Shown: positions 11,362 to 22,478 of the stretch, in pieces
Layout: each line of letters opens with the position of its first letter
Numbering within the stretch: the first letter of the stretch is position 1
Source of the DNA: Mycogone perniciosa
Taxonomy: Eukaryota; Ascomycota; Sordariomycetes; Hypocreales; Hypocreaceae
NCBI GenBank assembly: GCA_025331125.1
Contig: JAOALB010000041.1
Span: 124,001 to 188,000 of the forward strand
Direction: 5' to 3'
Length of the DNA: 64,000 nt
Made by a program: the position numbers and the translations under genes
The notes under the pieces: generated by a model
Databases searched by the model: none
The model's input: only the letters and a program-made list of their open reading frames with translations
What the model was told of the DNA's origin: nothing

Positions 11362-12705
11362 ATGGCCAGTGGTCATCTCCTTAATCGTGCAATCATGTCA
11401 TCAACTCTGCTCCCATTCTTATATCAAACCCGGACGCTGTGGCTCGCATCACGGGTCCCGTTGCCATTAAATTTTGCACGTTTTGCACACTTTTCACAAA
11501 GACCCAGGAGGCCTAAACGAGACAACGCCATCCCATTCGAATGGGGCCCTAACGATGAAAGAAACGATGACTATGGGCAGGTGTCTACAATTACACCATC
11601 AGAAGCCCAGATATTTAAGGGTATTTTTGATGAGATTGCTCAAGGGAAAATGCCCACCTCAAGGAAACGACCCTCAACATCACGAGGAGACATACAGAAT
11701 CTCACGGACCCAGCCTCTCCAGGTAGTCAGACTGGTGGCACTAGCTCAGAAATTCATTCAAATAACATGGCTCGCTCTATTGTCGAACAAGCTCGTGTTA
11801 TGGAGTTTCGGGAAAAGTTCCTGATGCGGTACCCCAGGTCCCTTCGAAACGCCGCCCAAGTGGCACTTGGTTTATACGAATTTGAACCCGAGAGCTCTGA
11901 ATCTGGTAAAAGCGAAATGATTGAGCTGGATGAGGCGGACGAGGAAAAGTGGGCTGAGCGTGCGAGGTATGATCGTGCCAGGGCTGATGAGCTCGAGAGG
12001 GTAGAGGGCCTCATGAAGAGTTGTGAAACCGACCAGGCGTTGTGGAAAGTAATGGAAGATGAAGTCTTCTCTTTGCCAAAAACGCTGGGCATTTTAGAAA
12101 CACAGAAGAAAACTGGACTCCATCAGCACACCTCGAAGGGAAAAAAAGAAACCAGCAAGAGGAAGGAGAAGAAAGAGACTAGCAAGAAGTTAGGGGCAAG
12201 CACAACAGATTCCACCGCTTTGAAACAGAAGAGCGTCGAGGAGGAGAAACGAATCATGGACGTTCACGGTCCGCTGTATTCTCAGTTCATCAACACCGCT
12301 CTCGGCCTTTTCGACACAGCCTTTGCCCATCCGTCTCCTTATACATTCCAGATTCTCCCTCGCATCAAGGAACTGGGACTACCGTCGTATGTCTTGGGTG
12401 TTTCGACGCCGTTCTACTCCAAGCTGGCGAGGGTATACTGGAACCGCTTTGGCGATGCCAACTCTGCCCTCGACGTGCTCCAAGAGATGAACTCGGTGGG
12501 CCTGTATGTAGATGAGGATGTGAAGGACTTGTTGGCCACGATTCGCGATCACCTCCATGGTTGCACCTGGGGAGCACAGGGCCCTTTCGTCATGGCAATG
12601 ATGGAGTCTCCTCCATATGACGGTGCTCTGACACAGAGGCTCGAAGATATGGAAAAGGCAGTGAAACAGTCGCTGGGCGCGCGTGGAATGGACTATGCGT
12701 CATGA
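11362..12705 (+). CDS. Mtf2-like mitochondrial protein (447 aa)
   Basis: Intron-less gene of 448 codons. The N-terminus is basic, hydroxylated and free of acids (about residues 1-50, ending FAHFSQRPRRPKRDN), a typical mitochondrial presequence. The middle is charged and variable with a lysine-rich stretch (KGKKETSKRKEKKETSKK). The conserved part is C-terminal, about residues 300-420 (YSQFINTALGLFDTAF, ILPRIKELGLPSYVLG, FGDANSALDVLQEM), which I recognise as the fungal Mtf2-like domain related to yeast Mtf2/Nam1, a factor for mitochondrial mRNA processing and translation. The exact role in this fungus is inferred. A second ATG at residue 12 would shorten but not remove the presequence. Confidence 0.78.
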   Translation: MASGHLLNRAIMSSTLLPFLYQTRTLWLASRVPLPLNFARFAHFSQRPRRPKRDNAIPFEWGPNDERNDDYGQVSTITPSEAQIFKGIFDEIAQGKMPTSRKRPSTSRGDIQNLTDPASPGSQTGGTSSEIHSNNMARSIVEQARVMEFREKFLMRYPRSLRNAAQVALGLYEFEPESSESGKSEMIELDEADEEKWAERARYDRARADELERVEGLMKSCETDQALWKVMEDEVFSLPKTLGILETQKKTGLHQHTSKGKKETSKRKEKKETSKKLGASTTDSTALKQKSVEEEKRIMDVHGPLYSQFINTALGLFDTAFAHPSPYTFQILPRIKELGLPSYVLGVSTPFYSKLARVYWNRFGDANSALDVLQEMNSVGLYVDEDVKDLLATIRDHLHGCTWGAQGPFVMAMMESPPYDGALTQRLEDMEKAVKQSLGARGMDYAS

Positions 12706-12993
12706 GCTCACTGGCTAAAGAGAATGAAAGTTGATGGTTTATGTTGCCGTTGCAAACCTGGTGTGTTGCCGACTACGCATGGGATTTCCGAACTGGGAAT
12801 CTAGTTGGGTGGGTGTATAAAAATACATGATGTATAAAACCATTCCATTCCCCTTTTATGTATCAAAGCGAAGACTCTTTTAGGACGCTCAAGTCTTTCG
12901 TTGTTGGAAGCCTCGGTCGTAGCTCGAGCATTGATTCAACCCAACGCATCTGCTTGCTTAACTATATGAACAACATTAAGAGCGTGGATATTA

Positions 12994-13839
12994 TTACCGC
13001 CTCACTTCCTCTCTACGTCCTATTATCTTGTCCAGTAGAAAATGAGCAATGTCATCGACCTCCTCTGGTGCCTTGAGCCAGTGGCCCTCTTGCTCCGCAC
13101 CTGAATACTCCCTCCACTCTACATCTAGGCCGATCCGAGTTAGCACATGCCTCGCCTGTCGTCCGAGTTCAACGTCAACATAAGCATCATCGACACCGTG
13201 GCCTAAGAACACTGGCATATGTGGCCAAGGTTTGTCTTTCAAGGAAGCCATCATGCTCTCCACAAATGCATCCGCCTCGCTACTTTCCGAACCCTTGTCC
13301 TGGTCGAGTACTCGTAGTTTTTCGATATTCGTCGCAAACGGAAGCCAAGTGCTTGCCCCTACAAACGCCCCCAGCTGTTTCACTGAGTCGCTTGAGCACA
13401 GCAATGTCCACATTCCAATCGCCCCTCCCTGGCTGATACCGCCCAAGACCAAATTCTCCGCAACACCTCCTAGTCTCTCGACCTCCGATTCCAGGATGCC
13501 CTCGAGATACCTCACGGATTCTCTAATACCCTCTGTTTGCAGGTCTTGCCTCGCAGTGATGTCCGTCAGAGAATGCGCTTGGAACCAGGCAGGCATTTCC
13601 TCCTGGAATGCTGTACTCCACAGCTCTCGAGAGGACGGAAATACCCATCGCCAGCCGGGAAACCTCCGCATCAGACTCTTCTGATCAGAGAGTGCGGACG
13701 CACTGAGCTCTTCCGCGAATTCTTCCCCATCGCTTCCGCGTCCATGCAGCAGAATCGCGGTATGTGTATGTTGAGACGTGGGCTCGATGATGTGGATCGA
13801 CCCGAACGGAGTAACTGGATCGGTTATGGCTTGGTTCAT
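12994..13839 (-). CDS. phospholipase/carboxylesterase-family hydrolase (acyl-protein thioesterase-like, 281 aa)
   Basis: Alpha/beta-hydrolase of the phospholipase/carboxylesterase (Abhydrolase_2) group. One exon of 282 codons. The oxyanion region is HGRGSDG at residues 32-38, the nucleophile S136 sits in GGISQGG, the acid is at D217/D218 (GHGVDDAYV) and the catalytic His is H253 (GHWLKAPEEVDDI). All catalytic parts are present and in order, so it should be active. It is longer than acyl-protein thioesterase 1 (about 230 aa), with extra sequence around residues 55-105. No signal peptide. The substrate (acyl-protein, lysophospholipid or other ester) cannot be read from sequence. Confidence 0.85.
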   Translation of the reverse strand: MNQAITDPVTPFGSIHIIEPTSQHTHTAILLHGRGSDGEEFAEELSASALSDQKSLMRRFPGWRWVFPSSRELWSTAFQEEMPAWFQAHSLTDITARQDLQTEGIRESVRYLEGILESEVERLGGVAENLVLGGISQGGAIGMWTLLCSSDSVKQLGAFVGASTWLPFATNIEKLRVLDQDKGSESSEADAFVESMMASLKDKPWPHMPVFLGHGVDDAYVDVELGRQARHVLTRIGLDVEWREYSGAEQEGHWLKAPEEVDDIAHFLLDKIIGRREEVRR

Positions 13840-15911
13840 AACGTGAGATGAGTTTCACAATGAAAGAGGTATCTGTGGCTTTCTTCGTCTATTGCAACCG
13901 TAAACACGCCTTTTTTCTTCATCATTGACGTCGTGAAAGAGAAATAAAATCTGTGGATTCCTGCTCTCAATTCGCTCTCAATTCGCTCTCGTTGAATCTG
14001 GCTGTGTGTTCGTGACTCACTGACCCATTGTTATTCCCAAGCTCTGCTCGTACGATAGAGAATGGGCCTTGCTGCCTGTGTTAGAGCGCACAGCCCTTTG
14101 AGGGATCGATGCTTCACTATTACGGAGTACTCCGTACGAGTACGAAGTACTCGTACAAAGTGCATGGCCCTCTCTGATCTAACCAGGATCAATTACTCGT
14201 AAGGAATGACGAGATAAGATTCGGAATTCGAGCAGTCATCTAATACCGATTTCCGCAGGTGGCTATGCTATGCCCCCTGTAAGGCGCGGACAAGCACGTT
14301 ACGGTAATAACGGTGGAATTGGCATTCTGGCTATTCCATGCTAGGTATCATTCCTTAAAATTACTCGTAGCTTCGTCCCAGTGTGAACTCTATGCGAGCT
14401 AATTAGTCTCCGTGCTGTAATACTGACTCGCTCACCAATACTAGTAGTACTACTCCGTACTCTGTACCTTTCTTTTTTTTACTTGCGCCCTTGGGTTAAT
14501 TAATCCTGGCTCCTTCGGCACGTCGCTTTTTTTTGAACACACTTTACTGGTCCAGCAGGACCCCTGATAGAGACTAGTGGGCAAGTATGTACTCCGTAGG
14601 ATGAATAGGTTAATACGTAATACAGAGTAGCGGTTGAAATATTTAATTTCAACATTGTCAAGCAAGTGCTGCGCTCTCCCGAAGCCATGGCTTCATGTGT
14701 ATCAGCCTCACCGGGAGACAAAAACGTGTGATAAGGGCGATTCATTGCGTGGGATACTGAAGCCACGGCTTGAACCTCAATCAACGAAAACAGATGATAG
14801 CGGAACGGGAGGATAGCTGCGTGCTACTCCAAAAATAGATGCTTATCTGCCGTGACCTAAACAAGGTAGGTAGTATACGAAGTACAGGTTCCATTACGAA
14901 GTGCTTCACGCATCTCCTGCATTCAGGAGCCGCATATTACGAGTAGTCGTTCTGGCGTGGTGAGTCGACCAGCAAGTGATCGGCACGCAGGCATTTCGCG
15001 AGGCGGATTTCAGTCTACAGGCTTAGTACTCATACTACAGTCGACGAAGGAATAGTTCTCGTACTTGGCGGACCTAACTTCTGGTTCGTTCCGAAAATGA
15101 CGCCCAACCATACCGTGATTCGGCTGTGTTGGTATGTTGGCTGCCGGCTGGAATTGCTAGTGTAAATTTTGTCCCAAAGGACTGTGATCGAATAATAGTA
15201 GTACGGAGTAAGGACTCTGTGTGAATTCGAAGCTGATCATGTGGCTGCCACGTGTGAATTCATCATCGCCAATCTCTCGACTCAGGCTCAGCATAATATT
15301 GACTGATCTATTGATAGGCTGTGACAGACCCTGACGGATATCCGGATATCGCGGTCTACTATAATCTCCACACTGAGCCTCACCCGCCAAGTCCTGAAGA
15401 GCCGTGACCCGTTTTTCATCTCAGTCGGGGCTGAAACTGCTAGTTCGAAGGGCTGAAAGAGTGTTTTCACAACATGGAGCGCTAGAGAAGATCCCTTCAC
15501 TGACGGAGCTATTCCCGCTATCCAATGACGGCGGACTGTCTTCTGTCCTCAAATTAGGACTGGGAGCCACAGCCACAGGAGGCTCTTTGGCGGCAAAGCA
15601 TGAACGGCCCCCTTTGGCCATGGCAACTCTGTCGGTACTCCATATTATGGCTTTGAATCAAGCTGACTATGGAGTGGCTGAAATTGAGCCTGTTCGTCAG
15701 TTCTCTAATACTACTTAGTATCACTAGCGTTTGCTGCGGTATATAGAGGGAAAGGGACTGCCAGCATGCGCTCCCTCGATCCCCTTCTACTCCCAAGCAG
15801 TACTTACTACTCCTCTATCTATTTCTATAACCTCTTCCACTCACTCCTTTGACTTCAACTCGTTTCTTCTCTTCTGTGATACCCAACCGACTGCTCCACT
15901 GTTAACCAACC
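13840..15911. other. 2.1-kb intergenic region
   Basis: Divergent spacer between the hydrolase and the PLAC8 gene. No convincing coding frame. It carries five copies of the TACTCCGTA motif (14121, 14128, 14451, 14590, 15202), a CACGTG E-box at about 15248, and many looser variants such as TACGAAGTA and TACTCGTA. Confidence 0.55.
14121..14136. repeat. 16-bp perfect palindrome of the dispersed motif
   Basis: TACGGAGTACTCCGTA reads identically on both strands and consists of two inverted motif copies overlapping by two bases. It is followed at once by a run of related half-sites (CGAGTACGAAGTACTCG). Confidence 0.9.
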
Positions 15912-16557
15912 ATGTCTGCTCCTATTGATGGTCCTGCTCCCGCCCCGGCTGCCAACGCCGGTGGCCCTATCGACGACAAGGACGTGAACCACTGGAAAGA
16001 CCAATTCAACAAAGTTCTGTCTAATCCTAGCGAGACCATCAACTCCAGGTCCGCGGTCGAAGCCTCCAGCTGGACTAAGGGCTTTTTCGCTTGCTTCAGC
16101 CCTGCGGACCTTTGTCTCATCACCTGCTGCCTTCCATGCATTACCTTCGGCAAGACCCATCACCGTGTTCAGCACAATGGCAACATGGAGGGCTATGAAT
16201 CCATCAACACATCTGTATGCATATCCTGAAGAGGTTATTATTATTTCAACAAACGAAAGCTAACGTGTGTGCCCGTTCTAGTGCCTGCTCTTCTGTGCCT
16301 CCAGCTATTGCGGTCTTCACTGGATTCCCGCTGCCATGCAGCGTTCCGAGATTCGCGAGAAGTACAACCTCCAGGGCAGCTGTTTCGGAGACCTCGTCAA
16401 GTCGTGCTGCTGTGCGTGCTGCAGTCTTATTCAGATGGAGAAGGAGACGGAGCACCGTGAGGAACTTCTGAGGAACGGCAACCAGCAGCAGTACAAGGCG
16501 AACGAAGGAATGGTATATCCTCCAGCTCCAGCTCAGGCTCAAGCTCCAGCAAACTGA
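15912..16557 (+). CDS. PLAC8/DUF614 cysteine-rich protein (192 aa)
   Basis: Two exons, 15912-16214 and 16282-16557, 193 codons in frame, with GTATGC and CTAG borders. The family's paired cysteine blocks are clear: LCLITCCLPCITFGKTHHRV at about residues 68-87 and the CCCACC cluster in the second exon (SCCCACCSLIQMEKE). PLAC8-domain proteins are small membrane-associated proteins; plant and fungal members have been linked to cell-size control, cadmium resistance and calcium flux. The N-terminus is rich in Pro/Ala and the C-terminus ends in a PAPAQAQAPA tail. The role in this fungus is not known. Confidence 0.85.
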
Positions 16558-17270
16558 GTTGGCGACTGGGATTTTGGATTTGATCGCTTTGTGTGGATTG
16601 CGAGGAAAGTTGGGCGTAATTGTAATGGACGATGGCGCTGTGTTTTATTGTGTCAATTAGTGGACGCATGGATACCCATTATTACCACCCAAACTGTATG
16701 TCCGAAAGTAGGTGCTCAGGTTTGCATTCTCCCACAGATTATATTAACATTATCAATGTCTTCTGTGACTTTATGAACATTTTCCTCTTTTCCCCCATAC
16801 TCCCCTTTGATCATGTTCGGGGTGAGACAGCATGTTTTGCCCCTTGCTGATTAGCTCTGTTGTCCGTCCATTCACTTCGACCCGAACAAAACCAGAGTTG
16901 CAATGACGGTCATCGACTCATAGGAAAACCGATCGATAAAAAAGAAAGTTAACTAAATGCTCTTTGAGGCTTATTATCAACATTATTTAGGAGCTTGAAT
17001 GAGATATCCTCAAATTTAAGTGGAGAATATCGCGCTGAGAAACATATATTTACACCAAGATGCTAGCCTTGGAGCAACAGAAAGAAATGGTGCCAGTCAA
17101 CACAAAACCAACAACTCAGTCCCTAAGGAATCATGAAATAAGGCCGAGAAGCAGCACCTAATCAACACACCGCTTTCGCCTCTTCTCCTCGCGAGCATCG
17201 CAAGCACATTGATCTCTCTTCTTCAACACTCTCCCACATTTGAGCCTCAACTCTAACCGTTTGCTCGAAT
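16558..17270. other. intergenic region
   Basis: AT-rich 3' flank of the PLAC8 gene followed by the promoter of the next gene. No coding frame or clear element is seen. Confidence 0.55.
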
Positions 17271-18308
17271 ATGGCTCTGCAACTACGGCCGCAACGAATC
17301 CAAAGCATACAGCACATCTCCAATTTATTGTTAAGCAACTTTGCCTCTTCTGCGATGCTCGGCCAAGAGTCAAGAGCCCAGCCTTCTGCTACTCCCAACG
17401 CCAACGCCAATCACCCACTTGAACTCCCCTCCTCACCACCAAGACGTTCCGTCAAGCGCCAGCGAAGCTCAGAATCACCCATATCCATCTCCTCCAGCCC
17501 GGCCCGAGATCACCCTCACAGGACAAAGAGTCAGCGAGACAGGTTCTTCGACGCCATAGAGGCGGGCAATGAATACCCAGTCGAGGCCATGACGATTGCG
17601 AGAGCGGAGGATTTGAACAAGATACAGCTGAAGAAGTGCTTTGAGATTCTGCATGCGTGTGGAGGCGCGACGGATCCGAATGCTAGCCTGACGACGACTA
17701 GACAGAGTATTGATGGCTTCTTGGATGCGGTTTTCAACGACTGGTCGAGTCGGAAGCCGGGGGATCTGATGCGTTCAGAGCTCGAGTTTCTTGTCGAGGC
17801 CGATGTGATAGCGGGGAGAGTTTGCGGTAGGTGAAAGTGAAGTCATGTCAAGATTGTTGTGATTTCTTTTTGCTGATGTGATATTGATGTAGGCGCTCCC
17901 CAACATGCCAGCATTATGGATTGCATCGCCTCGGATCTCTGTATCACGGACGTCACAGCTGTGGCAACATATTGCAACAACCCGCCCATGTTCAAGATGG
18001 AATTCTCAACCGTCGATCAATTCACAGGCCAGCCCGAAACATTCTGTCCCATAGCTCGCGGCGACATTCGCTGGGTGACTACGGACTGGGTGCAGGATTT
18101 ACGAAGGAGTCTGCAGAACAAGATCATCTCCAAGATACACAAATACAACAAGCACTTGGCCATTTGGCAGGCGAGGAAGCTGATTTTAGAGTGGTCCAAG
18201 GGTAGCCTATCCATGGGCGACGACGTGAAGGACATGGGTTTCTTGGGGAGAGGTACCGCCAACGCTGCGATTGTTGGGTTGGGAGGGGTGACTGAATCGA
18301 TGGAATAG
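17271..18308 (+). CDS. orphan hypothetical protein (up to 323 aa)
   Basis: Two exons, 17271-17826 and 17893-18308, join in phase (324 codons) through a GTAGGT...TAG intron. A second in-frame ATG at residue 29 (17355) is an equally good start, because the first 28 residues are weakly conserved in style. The N-terminal 80 residues are Ser/Pro/Arg-rich with a possible nuclear signal (RRSVKRQRSSESP). The rest appears globular and helical, with six cysteines and a Trp-rich segment (RWVTTDWVQDLRR). I do not recognise the family and assign no function. The frame is open across both exons and the intron is standard, so I consider it a real gene. Confidence 0.65.
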
Positions 18309-18650
18309 CTTTTTTTTAAAACCGAGAGTTCAGGAACCTTCTTGGCGCATTTGGAGAAACGATCGAAGGAATGGGTTGTGGACGGGCTGGGTGGCGCAAA
18401 GGGCATTTAATACACATAGGGGGACATGGCATCATCAATATGGTTGAGCTTCATGGGAAGATGCAGGTACATGTTAACACCCTATTTTCAAGCCTGATCG
18501 TTTATATATCCTACATTGAGAGTCGGGAGTTGGGGATTGATTTCAAGTGTAACTGATGACGGAGGTTCAAATGATACAACGTCTTATTGAGTGATTCGCC
18601 CGACAAATGCAAGTAGTGATCTATACAATCGCCCAGTAGTGTTTTCTTTC
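18309..18650. other. convergent intergenic region
   Basis: Spacer between the orphan gene and the glutathione transferase; nothing is seen beyond a poly-T tract near 18310. Confidence 0.5.
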
Positions 18651-19603
18651 TTAATAGTTATTTCTTTGCAGCCAAGGCCCAACCGCCTCAAAGAACTTGA
18701 TGTGAACCTCCCTATCTCCAACCCTGCCGAGGACTTCATCGTAGACATCGTCCCCCATACGCTTCGTAAAGGAAAGAAACGATGCCCACACAAAGTCTGC
18801 ATAGCTCACTTGGCTACCCAGGAAGAAAGGACCATCTTGGTTCTCCTTCAGCAGCGCGGTCACTTCACGCAAGGCAGGCTCCATCGCGTTCCAAGCCTTC
18901 ACGCCTCCGTGTTCTTGCTCGTATTGCTCAAGAGGCATACCAGCCGCACTGGTTCTGTCGGCGATCCAGTAGTCAAAGCTCGCTGAGCTGAGAATTCGAG
19001 ATGGAACCTTGGTCCAGATGGTGGGTAGCAGAAGTCGTATAGTCTGGTTCATGAGGCCGTCAATCTTGGCTACGTAGGTCGAATTGAGGTGTAGAGACGG
19101 TTCCGGATAAAGGTCCTCAATAGTATCGGCGATTTTACGTGAATCCATCACGTATCTTCCATCGTGAAGGAGAACGGCTGGTAAAGTGTATCCCTTTCTT
19201 TCAGTTTTATTTCGGGGAACACTAGAAGCATGGGTAATTAGAATGTGTGCTGCTATATCATAAATGTCCATTTCCTATTGCCAATGAAATGAGAGATGTA
19301 GTAGAGAATTTACATACTCCTCCTTAAGCTTTGGCTCTATGTCAGGAAATTCCACCTGCAAACACCAATGGACGGTTAGGTACAACACTTTGATGAAATA
19401 GACGCAAGGTATTGGTTTGACTTACCCATTCTGTCTTGTAATCAAGGCCCTTATAGTTCAGAAGCAATCGCGCTGCGAGGCTACGTCAGCATCTAGGAGG
19501 AATTGTAGGAGCGATCTCGATTACCCTTCCATGTGTTCGGTGACCATGACGAGCATGGCTCCTTGCTAGGGATATCGAAGAGAATGATTTGCTGGCTTGA
19601 CAT
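18651..19603 (-). CDS. glutathione S-transferase-like protein (244 aa)
   Basis: Four exons: 19603-19525, 19472-19426, 19355-19318 and 19221-18651, totalling 245 codons in frame. The two middle exons are only 47 and 38 nt, so this gene is easily missed or mis-annotated. The N-terminal thioredoxin-fold half has the motif SSWSPNTWKARLLLNYKGL and the cis-Pro/Asp-Ser part (YTLPAVLLHDGRYVMDSRKI); the C-terminal half is all-helical (DGPFFLGSQVSYADFVWASF). This subgroup of fungal GST-like proteins lacks a recognisable tyrosine-type catalytic start and may use the Ser/Cys near CSSWSPNT. Expected role: conjugation of glutathione to, or detoxification of, small electrophiles. No partner gene next to it points to one substrate. 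Confidence 0.85.
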
Positions 19604-21189
19604 TGCGGACACTCGTCTTAATGGACTTGCCAATTAACAAGAAATAACTCACAATTTAGAAAGGCTTTATATAGACGAGCAAGTAATCGCTACGCGAGCC
19701 TTGGAGTCATGTCAATCACGCCCTTTTCGATGCTCAAGGCCTGGGATTTATATTCATTCCGAATGCCGGTCTTACACTTCATGCCCCGCAACGATTTCCG
19801 CCGATGTGAGAATTACTAAGACACTGTCATCGCAAGAGATTATTAATGTAGGTCATGTACGGAGCAGGTACAAGCAGTGCAATGCCATTTCTAATGATGC
19901 ATGTCTTATTGTAGTATTTGGTATCTAATATATACAAGCATGCAAGTGGAGCAACCAAAAGGGATTTATGGCTGGTGGGTTGCTTCGCCCTCGAAAAATC
20001 ACAAAGGCTCAATGAAGGAACCGCCTTGTTTGAGGCTGGTTATAAAGGGGCCCATTCCAACCACCCCCATTCTCACTCTCACTGCTATCTAAAGTTGTCG
20101 CACCTGTCTGGAGTGGTAGCGGGTGTGATGGTTGCAGTGGCGATGATTGAGAGTATCAAGGGGTGCATCATGAAGTTTGAAGGTCAAAATTCGAACTCAA
20201 AGGCTTTGACAACGGTGATCCAGATTTTTTCTGAGTGCAATCTCATGGGCTCTGTATACTCGCAACAACCCTCAAGATCAGAAAAGTGACGCCGTCGTAC
20301 TTCCCCCTTTGCCTCTCCCTCACAGTTGAGTCATATCGTAAACTTACAAGACATAAAACCCAATAAATTATTCATTTCTAAGATTAATGAGAATGGAATG
20401 GAATAGTGATGCAGGAGAAGACTCTTGGTGTTTTAGGCCGGTTGCGGCTATTTGGTCACGCTGTAACTTGACGAGATGCGCAAGAGATGATTGCCCAGAA
20501 TGCATGTCTTCAACTTTAAGTACTCCGTATCGTTGCATGTTTTCTTTCGAGGCTCTATTTTTAGGACCGATGCAAAGGCATTTGACCAAGGGGAACGTTT
20601 TCCATCCTTCGGAGCCAGCCCCTCACAAGTCTTGGTGGGCATGATGCTTCATGCGCCTCCTGGATCTGATCACATACATATGCTCTCATCTGTAGGGAAG
20701 CTTATTGGCGAATTCCCTTAGAGCTATCACATAGATTCAACAACAAGATCTTTTATAGTCGGTGAAATTACCTAATGTTCAGTGTTGGGGTTCCAATCCA
20801 GAAAATGCAATTCAACATCGCATCGGGGCTGTCACCAATAGTGTTGGTCAGGTATCAATGGAGGCGATTCTCTCTTACAGCTCAAAATCTGACGAATCAG
20901 AGGCCCATGTCTGTATCATACCTCGAGCGTTCACATATTCACATTCTAGGCCTCAAATTGCATGTAATTGGTAGCACACATCCCTGCAAGGAGCATGCAT
21001 GGCGCCTACATATATATGCAATGTGTACAAAAGCGAGAGATACGGAAAACAAAATGACAAATTTTGGGTCTTGAGAGCCCAAAGAAGTGGCTATTCACAT
21101 TATTGACGGTACAACCGAGTTCGAATCCTCATCTGCTTCGACTATATATATATATATTTAGGCGGTTCGGTGACTCAATTGCACAAGGC
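19604..21189. other. 1.6-kb intergenic region
   Basis: Divergent spacer between the GST gene and the broken monooxygenase. No coding frame is convincing. It contains one TACTCCGTA at 20521, a (TA)n tract at about 21141-21158 and an isolated tRNA-like B-box at about 21117-21127 that does not fold into a tRNA. Confidence 0.5.
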
Positions 21190-22478
21190 AACTTCAAGGT
21201 CATCATCGTCGGCGGTGGCCCTGTAGGCCTCACGGCCACCCATGCCCTGCGCTTGGCTGGTATCGACTTTATCCTTCTCGAGCACCGAGAGAGTGTTGTC
21301 CTCGATGTTGGTGCTGCTTTGGCCGTCGGCGCTGGCAACTTGCGAGTCTTGCATCAACTAGGTCTGCTCGAAACGATTAATCGTCTGGGCAGCGAATTTG
21401 AAGACAAGAAGGTGTTCACAGCTGGTGGATCTCTACTCAAGGACTCCCCTTTTTTCCGCTACATGAGGAGGAAGTGAGTTGTAAAAATGCAGTACAGGTT
21501 TCTTAAACCACTTGATTCTAACGTTCTGGTAGCCACGGTACTGGGCCTGTCGCAATCCATCGTTCTGAGTTGCTCAAGGCTCTATACGATGAGCTTCCCG
21601 AAAACGAAAAGGCCAAAATCCTGACTGGGAAGAGCATTGTCGATATCATTACCGATTACCATGGCGTCAAGGTGACCTATGCTGATGGCTGCTTATGAAG
21701 GATCAATGGTCCTTGGAGCAGATGGCGTCCACAGCAAAACGCGCAGCTTGATGCGCAAGTTGGCCCTAGAATCCGATATGAAGAAACAGGAAGAGTAGGA
21801 TCCAGAAGAGCCCTTTACAACGACATATCAGGCTTTATGGTGCATCTTCTCAGAGCGGGCAAATCTTCGAGACGCACCACCAGGACCACTGTGTCATGTG
21901 CATCGCGGGTCAAGAGGAAAACTTCCTGTTGCTATGCCAGAAGCTGCCGGAGCCAACTAGGGGACGCATCCATTTTACCGACAAGGAAAGGGATATGCAG
22001 GTATTAGTTGACATGTGTGCGGAGTTTCCTGTTACCGAAACACTCAAGGTCAAAGACGTCTATTCCCGGCGAATACGGGCCGGGATGAATTTCCTTGAGG
22101 AGGGTTCGGTCAATCATCGACATTGGGGCCGCATTGTGCTTTTAGGAGACTCATGCAATAAGATGAGTCCTAATGGCGGTTCGGGTTATCAGAATGGCAT
22201 CCAACACATTGCGGACTTGTGCAACAAACTCCAGAGTCATCAATGAGACTCCCGAGGGTCTTCCTAGCTCCTCAGCACTCACCAAGGCTTTTGAGTCCTA
22301 CGGGACCTACCGATCAAACGCCCTCCAGGCGGACGCAACATTATCGCCATTCATACTTCGCGTGCAGACATGGGCAAGTTGGTTCCATTACATCATGTCT
22401 CGATACATCATGACATGGGATCTTACGGACTACATCTTACTCTATTATGTTGCTCCGTCGAGTGAGAAGAAGCATTAG
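21190..22478 (+). pseudogene. broken FAD-dependent monooxygenase (FAD_binding_3 type)
   Basis: Remnant of an aromatic-hydroxylase-like flavoprotein of the kind found in fungal secondary-metabolite pathways. The Rossmann motif FKVIIVGGGPVGLTATHALR, the second FAD motif (VLGADGVHSKTRSL) and the NAD(P)H/FAD motif GRIVLLGDSCNKMSPNGGSG are all readable. A normal intron (21474-21532) still joins the first two parts. The frame is then broken: a shift at about 21687-21692 giving TGA at 21696, an in-frame TAG at 21796-21798, a shift at about 21848-21855, and another at about 22236-22240. No proper ATG precedes the Rossmann fold. Several independent lesions make sequencing error unlikely. No biosynthetic core enzyme lies nearby. 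Confidence 0.88.

Noticed and set aside
15605..15928. Extended leader frames upstream of the PLAC8 gene
   Set aside because: They end or change frame before the PLAC8 ATG, and the family N-terminus is fully explained by the ATG at 15912.
21110..21130. tRNA-like B-box (GAGTTCGAATCC)
   Set aside because: No matching A-box, no acceptor or anticodon stem, and the T-stem pairs only with an enlarged loop.
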